From Bacteroidia bacterium (GTDB lineage: Bacteria > Bacteroidota > Bacteroidia > Cytophagales > Cyclobacteriaceae), in the NCBI GenBank assembly GCA_030432655.1, contig JAUILA010000003.1:1-64000 (forward strand): 64,000 nt of DNA. The letters are read 5' to 3'. The position numbers were made by a program, and so were the translations under genes. The notes beneath the pieces are model-generated. The model was not told the origin of the DNA and searched no databases. It worked only from the letters and a program-made list of their open reading frames with translations. How positions within the stretch are numbered: position 1 is the first letter of the stretch; the number at the start of each line of letters is the position of its first letter. This document shows positions 35,632 to 44,714 of the stretch, one piece after another.

Positions 35632-37605
35632 TTGAAAGTAGCCATCCCTCGTATTCCGGTAATCCTATGCCTGATTATGCTATTATCACCGGGCATTGTG
35701 CTTTGCCAAAAGAAGAAGACCAAAACACGGTCTGCGGGAACGCTATCGCTCAATGATACAATAACTACCTATGCGGGATCCGAATTATTCCGCTTTCCGA
35801 ATGTGAACCGGGTCGGCTACTACGAGAACACCCGGGAAATGAGAACGATCCGGCAGCTGGACAGTAGTGAGGAATGGGAAGAGCTGTATCCTCTGCTCAG
35901 GGAATACGTCGGCAATTTCGGAATCATGAATTTTTACCGTGACACCTACCTCCTCTGGCGCCTGGCTATGCTCACTGAACAATATGGCAATATGTCAGAA
36001 GCCATTCTCCTGTATAAACTGGTCCTCCGGCACCACCGGGAGGATATTGACATTGCCCGAATCCGCATTCACTATGATTCAATAACGGTCAATCGGAAAG
36101 ACTACTACGTCCCGCTGGAATATTATTATGAGTTGGTTGATTACCGTCGTGAAGTGGACACCCTGCAACCGCCCAGGAGTGTTTTGCTCAATATGGGGCC
36201 GGATGTCAACTCGGAAGAATCTGATTACGGACCTGCCCTGTCGTCTACCAGGGGACTTCTCATTTTCACTTCCAAACGGGACGCGGATTTCCTTGGTGTG
36301 GACCCGGTAAGAAACGAAGATCTCTATGTCAGCCGGGATGATGGTGGCTACTGGACACCTGCCGTTGGATTGAAAGGCATTAACAGTAATTATAATGAAG
36401 GCTCTGCCTGTCTCTCCAGAGATGGAAAAACGCTCTTCTTTGCCCGGTGCAATTCTCCAGACTCCTACGGTGACTGTGACCTTTTTGTTAGCAAAATGCA
36501 GGAAGACAGCACCTGGGCACGGCCGGTCAATCTGGGGGAGAATATTAACAGCGTGGCATGGGATTCCCATCCATCTTTAAGTCATAATGAGGATACCTTG
36601 TATTTTGCCTCTGACCGGATCGGTGGCTTTGGGCTTTCAGATATCTATTACAGCATCAAAACTGAATCCGGCTGGTCCAAGGCAATGAATATGGGCCCGG
36701 TGATAAATTCAAGGGGATCAGAGGTGAGTCCGTTTTTTCATACCACAGAGGAGGTGCTTTATTTCAGTTCCAACGGCCACAACCTGAATTTCGGAGAATT
36801 TGATATTTACAAGGCGTACCGGTACGATAATTCCTGGGCAGAACCGCGAAACATAGGGCCGTTGGTAAACGGAATAGGGAGTGAATTTTATTTCACTATT
36901 GATGCGGATTCGGAAAACCTGTTTTACGCACGTTCCGAAGAGGACAGGATGGCCAATCTTGATCTGTATTCTTTCCCGCTCCCCATGGGAGCGCAGCCCC
37001 TTGCGAATACAAAAGTATCGGGGTCTCTCCTAAACGAAGAAAACGGAAAACCATTTAAGGGAATTGTTTCCATCATTGACCTGGATAATGGAATTGAGGT
37101 AGCACCCAAATTCCTGCGACCGGACGGTTCGTTTGAGTTTAACCTGATTAATAATAATAATTATCTGCTGATCCTCCAGGGAGACGAGTTTTTCAGGATC
37201 GAAGAGTTATTTTACCTGAATGGCGCCACTGAATTCCACAAAACCACCCTTCCCATTTCAAGTAAGATGAAATTCGAAAGTGTGGAGTTTGAGGAAGGGA
37301 GTTCCGCGTTGTCGTCTTATATGTACGGCGACCTTGACAAGCTGGCAGATTTCCTTCTTGATAACCCGGAATTTAACCTGAGAATTTCCGGACATACCGA
37401 TTCTGACGGAAGAGAAGATGCTAACCTGGAGCTGTCACAGGAACGTGCGGATGTTATTAAGGAATACCTGGTGTATTTTGGCAAAGTCCAGGAAATGCGC
37501 ATCAGCGCTACTGGTTTTGGAAGTTCACGTCCGATCGTGGAAGAAAAAACAGAAGAAGACAAACGCCTGAACAGGCGGGTGGAATTCGAACTTTACAGGG
37601 AATAA
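35632..37605 (+). CDS. PorE-like OmpA/PD40-repeat periplasmic protein
   Basis: A roughly 657-residue envelope protein. After a signal segment ending IVLCQ come a TPR-like helical part (EEWEELYPLLREYV, YGNMSEAILLYKLVLRHH), a PD40 beta-propeller with repeats such as GPALSSTRGLLIFTSKRD, SLSHNEDTLYFASDRIGG and VSPFFHTTEEVLYFSSNGH, a carboxypeptidase-regulatory-like fold (VSGSLLNEENGKPFKGIVSI), and an OmpA C-terminal peptidoglycan-binding domain (LRISGHTDSDGRED, RRVEFEL). This order matches PorE of the T9SS. The Cys in the signal segment lacks a good lipobox. The start is uncertain: TTG 35632 fits a signal peptide best, TTG 35608 is an alternative. Confidence 0.8.
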   Translation: MKVAIPRIPVILCLIMLLSPGIVLCQKKKTKTRSAGTLSLNDTITTYAGSELFRFPNVNRVGYYENTREMRTIRQLDSSEEWEELYPLLREYVGNFGIMNFYRDTYLLWRLAMLTEQYGNMSEAILLYKLVLRHHREDIDIARIRIHYDSITVNRKDYYVPLEYYYELVDYRREVDTLQPPRSVLLNMGPDVNSEESDYGPALSSTRGLLIFTSKRDADFLGVDPVRNEDLYVSRDDGGYWTPAVGLKGINSNYNEGSACLSRDGKTLFFARCNSPDSYGDCDLFVSKMQEDSTWARPVNLGENINSVAWDSHPSLSHNEDTLYFASDRIGGFGLSDIYYSIKTESGWSKAMNMGPVINSRGSEVSPFFHTTEEVLYFSSNGHNLNFGEFDIYKAYRYDNSWAEPRNIGPLVNGIGSEFYFTIDADSENLFYARSEEDRMANLDLYSFPLPMGAQPLANTKVSGSLLNEENGKPFKGIVSIIDLDNGIEVAPKFLRPDGSFEFNLINNNNYLLILQGDEFFRIEELFYLNGATEFHKTTLPISSKMKFESVEFEEGSSALSSYMYGDLDKLADFLLDNPEFNLRISGHTDSDGREDANLELSQERADVIKEYLVYFGKVQEMRISATGFGSSRPIVEEKTEEDKRLNRRVEFELYRE

Positions 37606-37627
37606 TCGATGGCTAAACTTACCGGTT

Positions 37628-38059
37628 ATGGCAGACATCAATCACACACTTATCATTAAAGCCCCGCCTGCCGAAGTATTTCACGCGGTGGCTACCCCTG
37701 AAGGCCTTGACCTTTGGTGGACACACGAATCCAGCGGAAACCCGGCTATTGGTGAAACATACCAATTAAACTTTACAGAAGAGTATCAATGGAAGGCAAA
37801 GGTACTTGTTTACAACCCTGATGCGGAGGTAACTTATGAAATTACAGAGGCCGACGCGGACTGGACAGGAACACAAGTATCATTCCGGCTTACCAATGAC
37901 GATGGCCACATCCGTCTTGATTTCAGCCATACAGGTTGGAAGGACATGAATGAACATTACCGCATTTCATCTTATTGCTGGGCCATGTACCTCCGTATTT
38001 TGAAACGCAACCTGGAACTTGGAGAATTTGTTCCTTACGATGAACGGGATCTTGCCTGA
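37628..38059 (+). CDS. SRPBCC (START/AHSA1-like) domain protein
   Basis: A 143-residue single-domain protein of the START/Bet v1 fold. INHTLIIKAPPAEVFHAVATPEGLDLWWT, the LNFTEEYQWKAKVLVYNPDAEVTYEITEADADW strands and FSHTGWKDMNEHYRISSYCWAMYLRILK match AHSA1-like SRPBCC proteins, which bind hydrophobic ligands or assist Hsp90. The ligand is unknown. It starts 22 bases after the PorE-like gene and ends before a strong terminator, so they may be co-transcribed. Confidence 0.85.
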   Translation: MADINHTLIIKAPPAEVFHAVATPEGLDLWWTHESSGNPAIGETYQLNFTEEYQWKAKVLVYNPDAEVTYEITEADADWTGTQVSFRLTNDDGHIRLDFSHTGWKDMNEHYRISSYCWAMYLRILKRNLELGEFVPYDERDLA

Positions 38060-38069
38060 GAAAAAGTCA

Positions 38070-38101
38070 AAAAAAAAAGCCCGGAGGATGATCCGGGCTT
38101 C
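38070..38101. terminator. Bidirectional terminator between SRPBCC gene and ahcY
   Basis: A 9-bp perfect stem AAGCCCGGA / TCCGGGCTT (38077-38085 and 38092-38100), with an A tract on the left that reads as a T tract for the ahcY side and a short T-rich end for the other gene. Confidence 0.8.
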
Positions 38102-38119
38102 TTACTATTAACAGCGTTA

Positions 38120-39421
38120 TTAATATCTGTAGGCATCCGATTTGAACGGGCCTTTTACTTCCACCCCGATATACTCAGCCTGCTCCTGCGAAAGGGTTTC
38201 AAGCTCAACGCCAATTTTACCAAGATGAAGTGCTGCCACTTTTTCATCCAGGTGCTTAGGCAGAGTGTAAACCTTATTTTCATAATTACCGGAATTCTTC
38301 CACAGTTCAATCTGAGCAAGTGTCTGATTGGTAAAGGAATTAGACATTACGAACGAAGGATGTCCGGTTGCACAGCCCAGGTTTACTAAACGCCCTTCGG
38401 CCAGAAGGATGACGTCCTTGCCATCCGAAAGTGTAAATTTATCAACCTGTGGTTTAATCTCATCCCGTTTGGCATTCTTCTTCAGCCAGGAAACATCAAT
38501 CTCATTGTCAAAGTGTCCAATGTTACAAACGATGGCCTTGTCCTTCAGTTTTTCAAAATGCCTGCCTACCACAATATCCTTGTTGCCAGTAGCAGTTACC
38601 ACAATATCTGCCTCTTCAACAGCCTTGTCCATAGGTTTTACTTCAAACCCATCCATGGCAGCCTGAAGCGCACAAATCGGATCAATTTCTGTTACAAGAA
38701 CACGGGCGCCTGCTCCCCTAAGCGAAGCCGCAGACCCTTTTCCAACGTCCCCGTATCCGGCCACGACTGCCACTTTTCCAGCCATCATAACGTCGGTTGC
38801 CCGGCGGATTGCATCCACACAAGACTCTTTACATCCATATTTGTTGTCAAATTTGGATTTTGTTACCGAGTCATTAATGTTGATCGCAGGCAAGGCAAGA
38901 GTACCCTTGCGCTCACGCTCGATCAGGCGCAACACACCTGTAGTCGTTTCTTCTGAAATTCCTTTTATTCCGTCAACATACTGCGGATAACGGTCAAGTA
39001 CCATGTTGGTAAGATCACCGCCATCATCCAGGATCATATTCAACGGCTTTCCATCCTGGAATACCAGTGTCTGTTCAATGCACCAGTCAAATTCTTCGTC
39101 ACTCATACCTTTCCAGGCATACACAGGAATACCGGCGGCCGCAATCGCTGCAGCTGCATGATCCTGTGTTGAGAATATATTACAAGAGGACCACTGAACT
39201 TCCGCACCCAGTTCTACCAGTGTTTCAATCAATACAGCAGTCTGGATAGTCATATGGAGGCAGCCAGCGATTTTTGCGCCTTTCAGCGGCTGTTGCGAAC
39301 CATATTCCTCACGGATGGCCATTAGCCCCGGCATCTCTGCTTCGGCAAGCTCGATTTCTTTTCGGCCCCAGTCAGCCAGGTTAATATCTTTAACCTTGTA
39401 TTTCAGTTTTTCTTCAACCAT
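38120..39421 (-). CDS. ahcY: Adenosylhomocysteinase
   Basis: Hydrolyses S-adenosylhomocysteine to adenosine and homocysteine, relieving product inhibition of methyltransferases. From ATG 39421 ([27 protein letters not shown]) it is 433 aa. It has [40 protein letters not shown], the NAD-binding [15 protein letters not shown], and the C-terminal ending FKSDAYRY. It stands alone between a terminator and the M48 protease gene. Confidence 0.97.
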   Translation of the reverse strand: MVEEKLKYKVKDINLADWGRKEIELAEAEMPGLMAIREEYGSQQPLKGAKIAGCLHMTIQTAVLIETLVELGAEVQWSSCNIFSTQDHAAAAIAAAGIPVYAWKGMSDEEFDWCIEQTLVFQDGKPLNMILDDGGDLTNMVLDRYPQYVDGIKGISEETTTGVLRLIERERKGTLALPAININDSVTKSKFDNKYGCKESCVDAIRRATDVMMAGKVAVVAGYGDVGKGSAASLRGAGARVLVTEIDPICALQAAMDGFEVKPMDKAVEEADIVVTATGNKDIVVGRHFEKLKDKAIVCNIGHFDNEIDVSWLKKNAKRDEIKPQVDKFTLSDGKDVILLAEGRLVNLGCATGHPSFVMSNSFTNQTLAQIELWKNSGNYENKVYTLPKHLDEKVAALHLGKIGVELETLSQEQAEYIGVEVKGPFKSDAYRY

Positions 39422-39499
39422 TTTCCTGTACTTTGAATTTTTTCGAATCCCAAATATACAGGGAATGTTTGTGATTAACAACGCTTCATCATGCCTTAA

Positions 39500-40939
39500 T
39501 CACTCATTAACAAGGGTTTTGACCAGAGTGCCTGCAGCTACCTGATCTGTCAGATTCATGCCATTCAAAACGGCTAATTCTTCCAGACGATCATCAGGCA
39601 TACCGTATTCCAATAAGATGCTGCGAAGATTATCCGAATTATTTACCTCTCTGATCCTGATCCGATCCGGCTTCCTGTTCAGATACTCCGGATCACTCAG
39701 TCTGCTGAAGCTGGTCATGGATCGGGAGAATACCGGTTCGGCTGCCCTGAAATTTTCAGCGGGCGCGGCTCCGTACATCAGGTACACATTTTCCCCGTCC
39801 TGAATGAAATAAAATAATATCCGCAGTACATTCCCTTGCTGATCAGCCTGGCTGGCAACGACCCTGAATGCCGGGAATCCGTTCACGCTGGTTTCTGAAG
39901 CCGATTCTTCTTCAAGCTGGTAATTGCTGAAGAATTGGGTGGCGGCATCCCGGGGACTGGAACCGCTTGCGAGGGTCAGAACCATCATGGCATTCCCATC
40001 GGGAGCAGCCATAAGGACCTGTTGTGGAGAATTCTGAAGCTGCCAGCCGTCAGGAATCTGGTAAACAAACTTAAGCTCCGGGTGATAAAAGCGTCCGTTC
40101 TCCACATAACCCTGCTTTGGATCATCTCCATAAACCATCCCGTCGATCATTCTCAGGTAAGAATTTCTGCCTACGTCCGGATCGGTAAGGTCCAGTTTCT
40201 TCTGCCAGTTATCTGTGTATTTACGAACACTTACCGTCCGTTCAGCCGGATCCGGGTGCGTACTCAGGAAAGAGGGAATTGCATCGGCTTCATCCGGGCC
40301 CAGGCGGTCGAGCGTTTCGAAGAAACCGGCCATCTCGTATGAATCATATCCAATGGTCGAGGAATATTCCACCCCTAGTTTATCTGATTGTCTTTCAGCA
40401 TCCCTTCCGAATTTCAGGAAAAGAAGCTGCAAGCCCTGACCTGCAACATCGCTGTATTGCCGAAAAGTTTCAGAAAACACTGACCCCAGGCCGACACCAA
40501 GAGAAGCGAGCTGGGCTTTGCTGTATTGCTTGGCAGAATGCCGGGCAGTAATATGACCAATTTCATGGCCAAGAACTCCGGCAAATTCTGCTTCGTTGTT
40601 GAAATGCGCCATAATACCCCTTGTGAAATAAATAAATCCGCCAGGTACTGCGAATGCATTTACGACTTTTGAATCGACGATCTTGAATTCGTACGGAAGC
40701 TCCGGGCGGTGTGAAATGGCAGCCATTTCCTTCCCCTTGCGGGATATAAATTGCTGTAATTCCTCATCTTCGTAAAGACCCATTGATGCCACGATCTGAG
40801 GATCAGCCTCTTTGCCCATGGCGATCTCCTGGTCTTTTGAGAGCAGCATCAGGTCACGGTTTCCGGTAACCGGATTGGTCGCACAACCATGGAACATCCA
40901 GGCGGCAAGCAGGAACGATAAAATATATAGTTTTTTCAT
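39500..40939 (-). CDS. M48-family zinc metalloprotease lipoprotein (BepA-like)
   Basis: A 479-residue predicted lipoprotein: signal segment with lipobox and lipidated Cys at about residue 19 (FHGCATNP). The zinc motif HEIGH is at 125-129, with a later acidic motif AERQSDKLGV giving the third ligand. The peptidase half ends near residue 260. The C-terminal half has a GYVENGRFYHPELKFVYQIPDGWQL domain and a LysM-like tail (LNGMNLTDQVAAGTLVKTL). Such proteins do quality control of outer-membrane proteins in the periplasm. Monocistronic here. Confidence 0.88.
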   Translation of the reverse strand: MKKLYILSFLLAAWMFHGCATNPVTGNRDLMLLSKDQEIAMGKEADPQIVASMGLYEDEELQQFISRKGKEMAAISHRPELPYEFKIVDSKVVNAFAVPGGFIYFTRGIMAHFNNEAEFAGVLGHEIGHITARHSAKQYSKAQLASLGVGLGSVFSETFRQYSDVAGQGLQLLFLKFGRDAERQSDKLGVEYSSTIGYDSYEMAGFFETLDRLGPDEADAIPSFLSTHPDPAERTVSVRKYTDNWQKKLDLTDPDVGRNSYLRMIDGMVYGDDPKQGYVENGRFYHPELKFVYQIPDGWQLQNSPQQVLMAAPDGNAMMVLTLASGSSPRDAATQFFSNYQLEEESASETSVNGFPAFRVVASQADQQGNVLRILFYFIQDGENVYLMYGAAPAENFRAAEPVFSRSMTSFSRLSDPEYLNRKPDRIRIREVNNSDNLRSILLEYGMPDDRLEELAVLNGMNLTDQVAAGTLVKTLVNE

Positions 40940-41047
40940 GATTATTCAGGATTTGACTTACATAACCAAGATGCGTACCAGTGCACGCAGCTGGTTAAAA
41001 AGGGATTCCCTGAAATAACCGTGTGGAGTGATTTCTACAGTTTCGGG

Positions 41048-41797
41048 CTATTCGTTTGCCGGTTTCGGATAAGCAAGATCCATTTTACGGAGTGTTTCTG
41101 CAATTACCTGCGCCATGAGGTATTCTTTATACCAATTTTCATCAGCAGGAATAATGTGCCATGGATTATCCGGGCCGCAATAATGAAATACATCCTCGTA
41201 TGCCTGCATGTATTCATCCCAACGTTCACGTTCCCTGAAATCATTCGGATTGTGTTTGTAGTATTTCTCAGGATCTTCCAGTCGTTCATTCAATTCCTTC
41301 AGTTGCTGGTCTTTGCTGATGTGCAGATAAAATTTAACTACGGCTGTATGATTATCTGCGAGCAACTTTTCAAAATTATTAATATGCTCAAAGCGACGAA
41401 ATACTGTCTGCTCGTCAATCCATTTATGTACACGCTGGATCAGAACATCTTCGTAGTGGGACCGGTTGAAAACCTGAACCATTCCCCTTTCCGGCACATG
41501 CTGATGAACTCTCCATAAAAAATCATGACCCATTTCAAGATCTGTTGGCTTTTTAAAAGCCTGCACCCGCAGTCCGGCATGTCCGACCTTGGCAAATACC
41601 TTATTGACAGCACTGTCCTTGCCCGCTGCATCCATACCCTGCAGCACAACCAGCAGGCTGTATTTTCCCTGGGCGTGCATCATTTCCTGCCTGTCTTCAA
41701 TTTCCTGCTTCCACTCATCAAATTGGTCATCGGTTCCTTTTTCCGTCAGGTCCCCGGGAGGTTTTGTGTCAATATCCGCTAACTTTATTCTGCCCAT
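41048..41797 (-). CDS. Polyphosphate kinase 2 family protein (PPK2)
   Basis: A 249-residue cytoplasmic P-loop kinase that uses polyphosphate to phosphorylate nucleotides. Walker A GMDAAGKDS is at about 54-62; NRSHYEDVLIQRVHKWID and ERERWDEYMQAYEDVFHY match the PPK2 core and lid. It is a one-domain type, so either the NDP- or NMP-phosphorylating class; sequence alone does not decide. It is divergent from the beta-CASP gene at 41883, separated by 85 bases. Confidence 0.9.
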   Translation of the reverse strand: MGRIKLADIDTKPPGDLTEKGTDDQFDEWKQEIEDRQEMMHAQGKYSLLVVLQGMDAAGKDSAVNKVFAKVGHAGLRVQAFKKPTDLEMGHDFLWRVHQHVPERGMVQVFNRSHYEDVLIQRVHKWIDEQTVFRRFEHINNFEKLLADNHTAVVKFYLHISKDQQLKELNERLEDPEKYYKHNPNDFRERERWDEYMQAYEDVFHYCGPDNPWHIIPADENWYKEYLMAQVIAETLRKMDLAYPKPANE

Positions 41798-41882
41798 TTG
41801 TTACTTGTTTACTAATGATTATCACATATTTAAGGTACTGGACGCTTTAAATTACCGTCTTCGAATTAAATAACCAACGTAT

Positions 41883-43277
41883 ATGAAAGTTACTATTTGC
41901 GGTGCCGCAGGCACTGTCACGGGAAGCTGTCACCTTCTTCAACTGGATAATGGCTGTAAAATTCTTCTTGACTGCGGTTTGTACCAGGGCAGCGAGGAAG
42001 ACTTTGAAGAATTCAATACGAACTGGCTGTTTGAGCCCCGGGAAATTGATTACCTGGTGTTGTCGCACGCTCATATCGATCATTCCGGCCGTATACCCAA
42101 ATTGGTAAAAGACGGTTTTCGGGGTGATATTATCTGTACCTCTGCCACAAGGGACCTGTGTGCAGTCATGCTCATGGACAGCGCGTTCATCCAGGAACAG
42201 GATGCCGAATACGAAAACCGGCGTGATCCGCAGAAGAAAGCCAAACCACTGTATACGGCAGATGATACCGAGCAGGCACTTGAGCAATTTGTCGGGATCG
42301 GGTACAACCGATGGTATGCAGTCAATGATCAGGTGCAGGTGCTTTTCCGGGATGCCGGTCATATATTAGGGAGCGCCACGGTGACCCTCAAAATCAAAAC
42401 CGCAGACGGAGAAAAACTTATCGGGTTTACCGGCGATGTGGGCCGTCCGAACCGCCCGATTCTCCGTGATCCAAGGCCCATGCCCGACAACCTGGATTTT
42501 CTGATTTCCGAATCCACCTACGGTGGGGAAAAGCACGATGACATGCCCGATGATGCGGAGTTATTTCTCTCCATAATAAAAAGAACCTGTGTGGAAAACC
42601 GGGGTAAACTCCTGATTCCGGCATTCAGTGTTGGCAGGACCCAGGAAATCGTTTACATGCTGGACAAACTGGAAACTGCTGGTAAATTACCCAAAGTCCC
42701 GGTGTATGTTGATTCACCGCTGGCGGTAAATGCCACAGAAATATTTGTGGCGCACCCGGAATGTTATGACAAAAACTTGCTGGAATATATGACACAGGAT
42801 CCGAATCCTTTCGGATTTGACAGCCTTAAGTACATCCGGGCGGTGAAGGATTCGAAAGCGCTTAATGATCTGAAGGGTCCGGCCATCATTATCAGCGCTT
42901 CCGGAATGATGACCGGCGGGAGAATTCGTCATCATATTTTTAATCATATCGGTGACACAGCCAATACCCTGCTGATCGTTGGTTTCTGTGCCCCGGGTAC
43001 ACTGGGTGCCTACATCCGTACTAATCCGGAGACTATTTATTTATTCGGGCAGGAGAAAAAGGTGGGTGCCAAAATTGAAATAATGGACAGCTTCAGCGGC
43101 CACGCCGACCAGGGGGAATTACTAGAGTTCCTCAACAATATTAACCGGAATACGGTCAGCAGACTTTTGCTGGTTCACGGGGAACGGGATCGTCAGTTGC
43201 CTTTGATGGAAGCCTTGAAGAACGAAGGATTCCAAAATGTCGTCCTTCCGGAACTCGGTGAAAGTTTTGATATCTGA
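41883..43277 (+). CDS. MBL-fold beta-CASP ribonuclease-like protein
   Basis: A 464-residue metallo-beta-lactamase-fold hydrolase of the beta-CASP type, related to the archaeal CPSF/RNase J-like exonucleases. The zinc motif HAHIDH is at residues 62-67. Later motifs include VYVDSPLAVNATEIF (beta-CASP), PAIIISASGMMTGGRIRHH, SGHADQGELLEFL (motif C) and LLVHGERD. It is likely an RNA-processing nuclease; the substrate is unknown. It ends tail to tail with the radical SAM gene, one base apart. Confidence 0.9.
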   Translation: MKVTICGAAGTVTGSCHLLQLDNGCKILLDCGLYQGSEEDFEEFNTNWLFEPREIDYLVLSHAHIDHSGRIPKLVKDGFRGDIICTSATRDLCAVMLMDSAFIQEQDAEYENRRDPQKKAKPLYTADDTEQALEQFVGIGYNRWYAVNDQVQVLFRDAGHILGSATVTLKIKTADGEKLIGFTGDVGRPNRPILRDPRPMPDNLDFLISESTYGGEKHDDMPDDAELFLSIIKRTCVENRGKLLIPAFSVGRTQEIVYMLDKLETAGKLPKVPVYVDSPLAVNATEIFVAHPECYDKNLLEYMTQDPNPFGFDSLKYIRAVKDSKALNDLKGPAIIISASGMMTGGRIRHHIFNHIGDTANTLLIVGFCAPGTLGAYIRTNPETIYLFGQEKKVGAKIEIMDSFSGHADQGELLEFLNNINRNTVSRLLLVHGERDRQLPLMEALKNEGFQNVVLPELGESFDI

Positions 43278-43278
43278 T

Positions 43279-44217
43279 TCAGGAACGTTCCTTGAGTCGT
43301 CTAATATCAAAATGGTCCCTGAAAAATTCATCACACCAAAGACAAACATTACCCAGTTCGCCGCACCGCTTTTCAGCATGTTCCCTGGTCACGCCGAGTG
43401 ATTCTCCCATACCCAAGGGATCGCCATCATCCAGATGGCTGAAAACAGCATGCCCTGAAACTTTTTCCAGGATATCTGCGATGCGATCAATACGTGCGTC
43501 GCCCATAGGTTCAAATGTTCCCGGGCAGCATGGATTAATATCCCACAACTGAATGGATACTTCCTGGGTAATACCTTCATCTCCATTCAGAAACCCGATA
43601 GCCCCTGAATGAATCGCACAGAAATTATGCTCCGGATCTTTTTTCCAGATTCCTTTTTTTAGTGCACGCCCGCGGGCCCAGTTGCCGCCCAGCCACATAT
43701 CATCGGTAGATCCCCAGTAACCCCAGCTCAGGGGGTAATCGTGGAGATACTGTTCCTTCCGGACCAACGGGTCGTCCTGGTCACCAATAAAACCACGTGA
43801 TTCAAATAAATCGGCCAGTTCCGACAGCCTGCCTCCAGCCGCTTTATGATATCTGTCGATACTTGCAATATCGAACCGCGTAAATCCCTTTTCCACCAGC
43901 GTATCAAGTATTTCTCCCGTAAGCAGGTCTCCGTTGGTCTGCAGCATGAATTGGGTTGAATTGCCGTAGCGCTCCTTTAACCGGTCTATTATCTTATACA
44001 ACAGCTGCCTTTCCGCAAGCGGTTCGCCACCGGACAGGATAAGGCGATCTATGCGCTCCGGCAAATTCTCAATAACCGCCATGCAATCCGATTCGCCCAT
44101 CCGGCGTCCTTTCGGACCGGACAGGTTGTAACAATGATCGCACTGGTCATTGCACAGCTGGGTAAATACCCAGTACAAAGATTCAACATGGTTAAAATCG
44201 TTCTTTTGTCTCATCAC
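43279..44217 (-). CDS. Radical SAM protein, unknown substrate
   Basis: A 312-residue radical SAM enzyme. The CxxxCxxC cluster motif is C22-C26-C29 (LCNDQCDHCYNL), and GGEPLA follows near residue 60. The C-terminal part has cysteines in NPCCPGTF and CGELGNVCLWC, which could bind an auxiliary Fe-S cluster as in SPASM/twitch proteins. No peptide precursor, heme or cofactor gene lies next to it, so no pathway can be given. It is divergent from padR; the gap has no obvious partner gene. Confidence 0.85.
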   Translation of the reverse strand: MMRQKNDFNHVESLYWVFTQLCNDQCDHCYNLSGPKGRRMGESDCMAVIENLPERIDRLILSGGEPLAERQLLYKIIDRLKERYGNSTQFMLQTNGDLLTGEILDTLVEKGFTRFDIASIDRYHKAAGGRLSELADLFESRGFIGDQDDPLVRKEQYLHDYPLSWGYWGSTDDMWLGGNWARGRALKKGIWKKDPEHNFCAIHSGAIGFLNGDEGITQEVSIQLWDINPCCPGTFEPMGDARIDRIADILEKVSGHAVFSHLDDGDPLGMGESLGVTREHAEKRCGELGNVCLWCDEFFRDHFDIRRLKERS

Positions 44218-44354
44218 TTGCTATTCAAAAAGCGGAACGCTGATAACTGCGGTTGTGCGCAAAAGTCTTTATAACAACAGAGAATAACAAAAAGTGTCCC
44301 GCAGCCTCACTACCGGCATTTATACCTGACTGTTGGAGATTCTGGAAAAAGAAG

Positions 44355-44383
44355 TATATTTGTTTTACAATTTATATACAAAT
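44355..44383 (+). promoter_or_regulatory. Promoter and candidate PadR operator
   Basis: TATATTTG (44355-44362) matches the -7 consensus. It overlaps the inverted repeat ATTTGT-N14-ACAAAT (44358-44383) that ends at the padR start codon. PadR proteins usually bind AT-rich palindromes at their own promoters, so autorepression is likely but inferred. Confidence 0.5.
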
Positions 44384-44714
44384 GAATAAGGCATACCTGG
44401 GCGAATTTGAAGAGCTAGTCCTTACGATGGTAGGAATCCTTGGGGAGGAAGCATACGGAAATGCGGTGGTTGAGGAGATTGAAAAACAGCTTGAACGCGA
44501 GGTAAACCTGAGCGCAGTGCACGTCACATTGTACCGGTTGGAAGACAAGGGACTGGTCAAATCGGAAATGGGTGGTGCCACGTCGACCCGCGGAGGACGA
44601 CGTAAAAGGTATTTTGCAATTACCAATGCAGGACTAAGCCTGCTTCGTGACCTGCAGGAAAACCGGATAAAATTATGGAAACTGTTGCCAGATCTTAAGT
44701 TTTCGAACTTATGA
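44382..44714 (+). CDS. PadR-family transcriptional regulator
   Basis: A 110-residue winged-helix repressor (from MNKAYLGEFEELVLTMVG at ATG 44382). The wHTH has AYGNAVVEEIEKQLEREVNLSAVHVTLYRLEDKGLVKSE and RRKRYFAITNAG. The frame also runs upstream but that part reads as non-coding. Its stop overlaps the start of the large ABC permease by 4 bases (ATGA). In Bacteroidota, PadR genes commonly precede this permease type and control it. Confidence 0.88.
   Translation: MNKAYLGEFEELVLTMVGILGEEAYGNAVVEEIEKQLEREVNLSAVHVTLYRLEDKGLVKSEMGGATSTRGGRRKRYFAITNAGLSLLRDLQENRIKLWKLLPDLKFSNL

Noticed and set aside
43279-44217. Radical SAM gene as part of a RiPP or heme pathway
   Set aside because: No precursor peptide, cofactor genes or transporter next to it.
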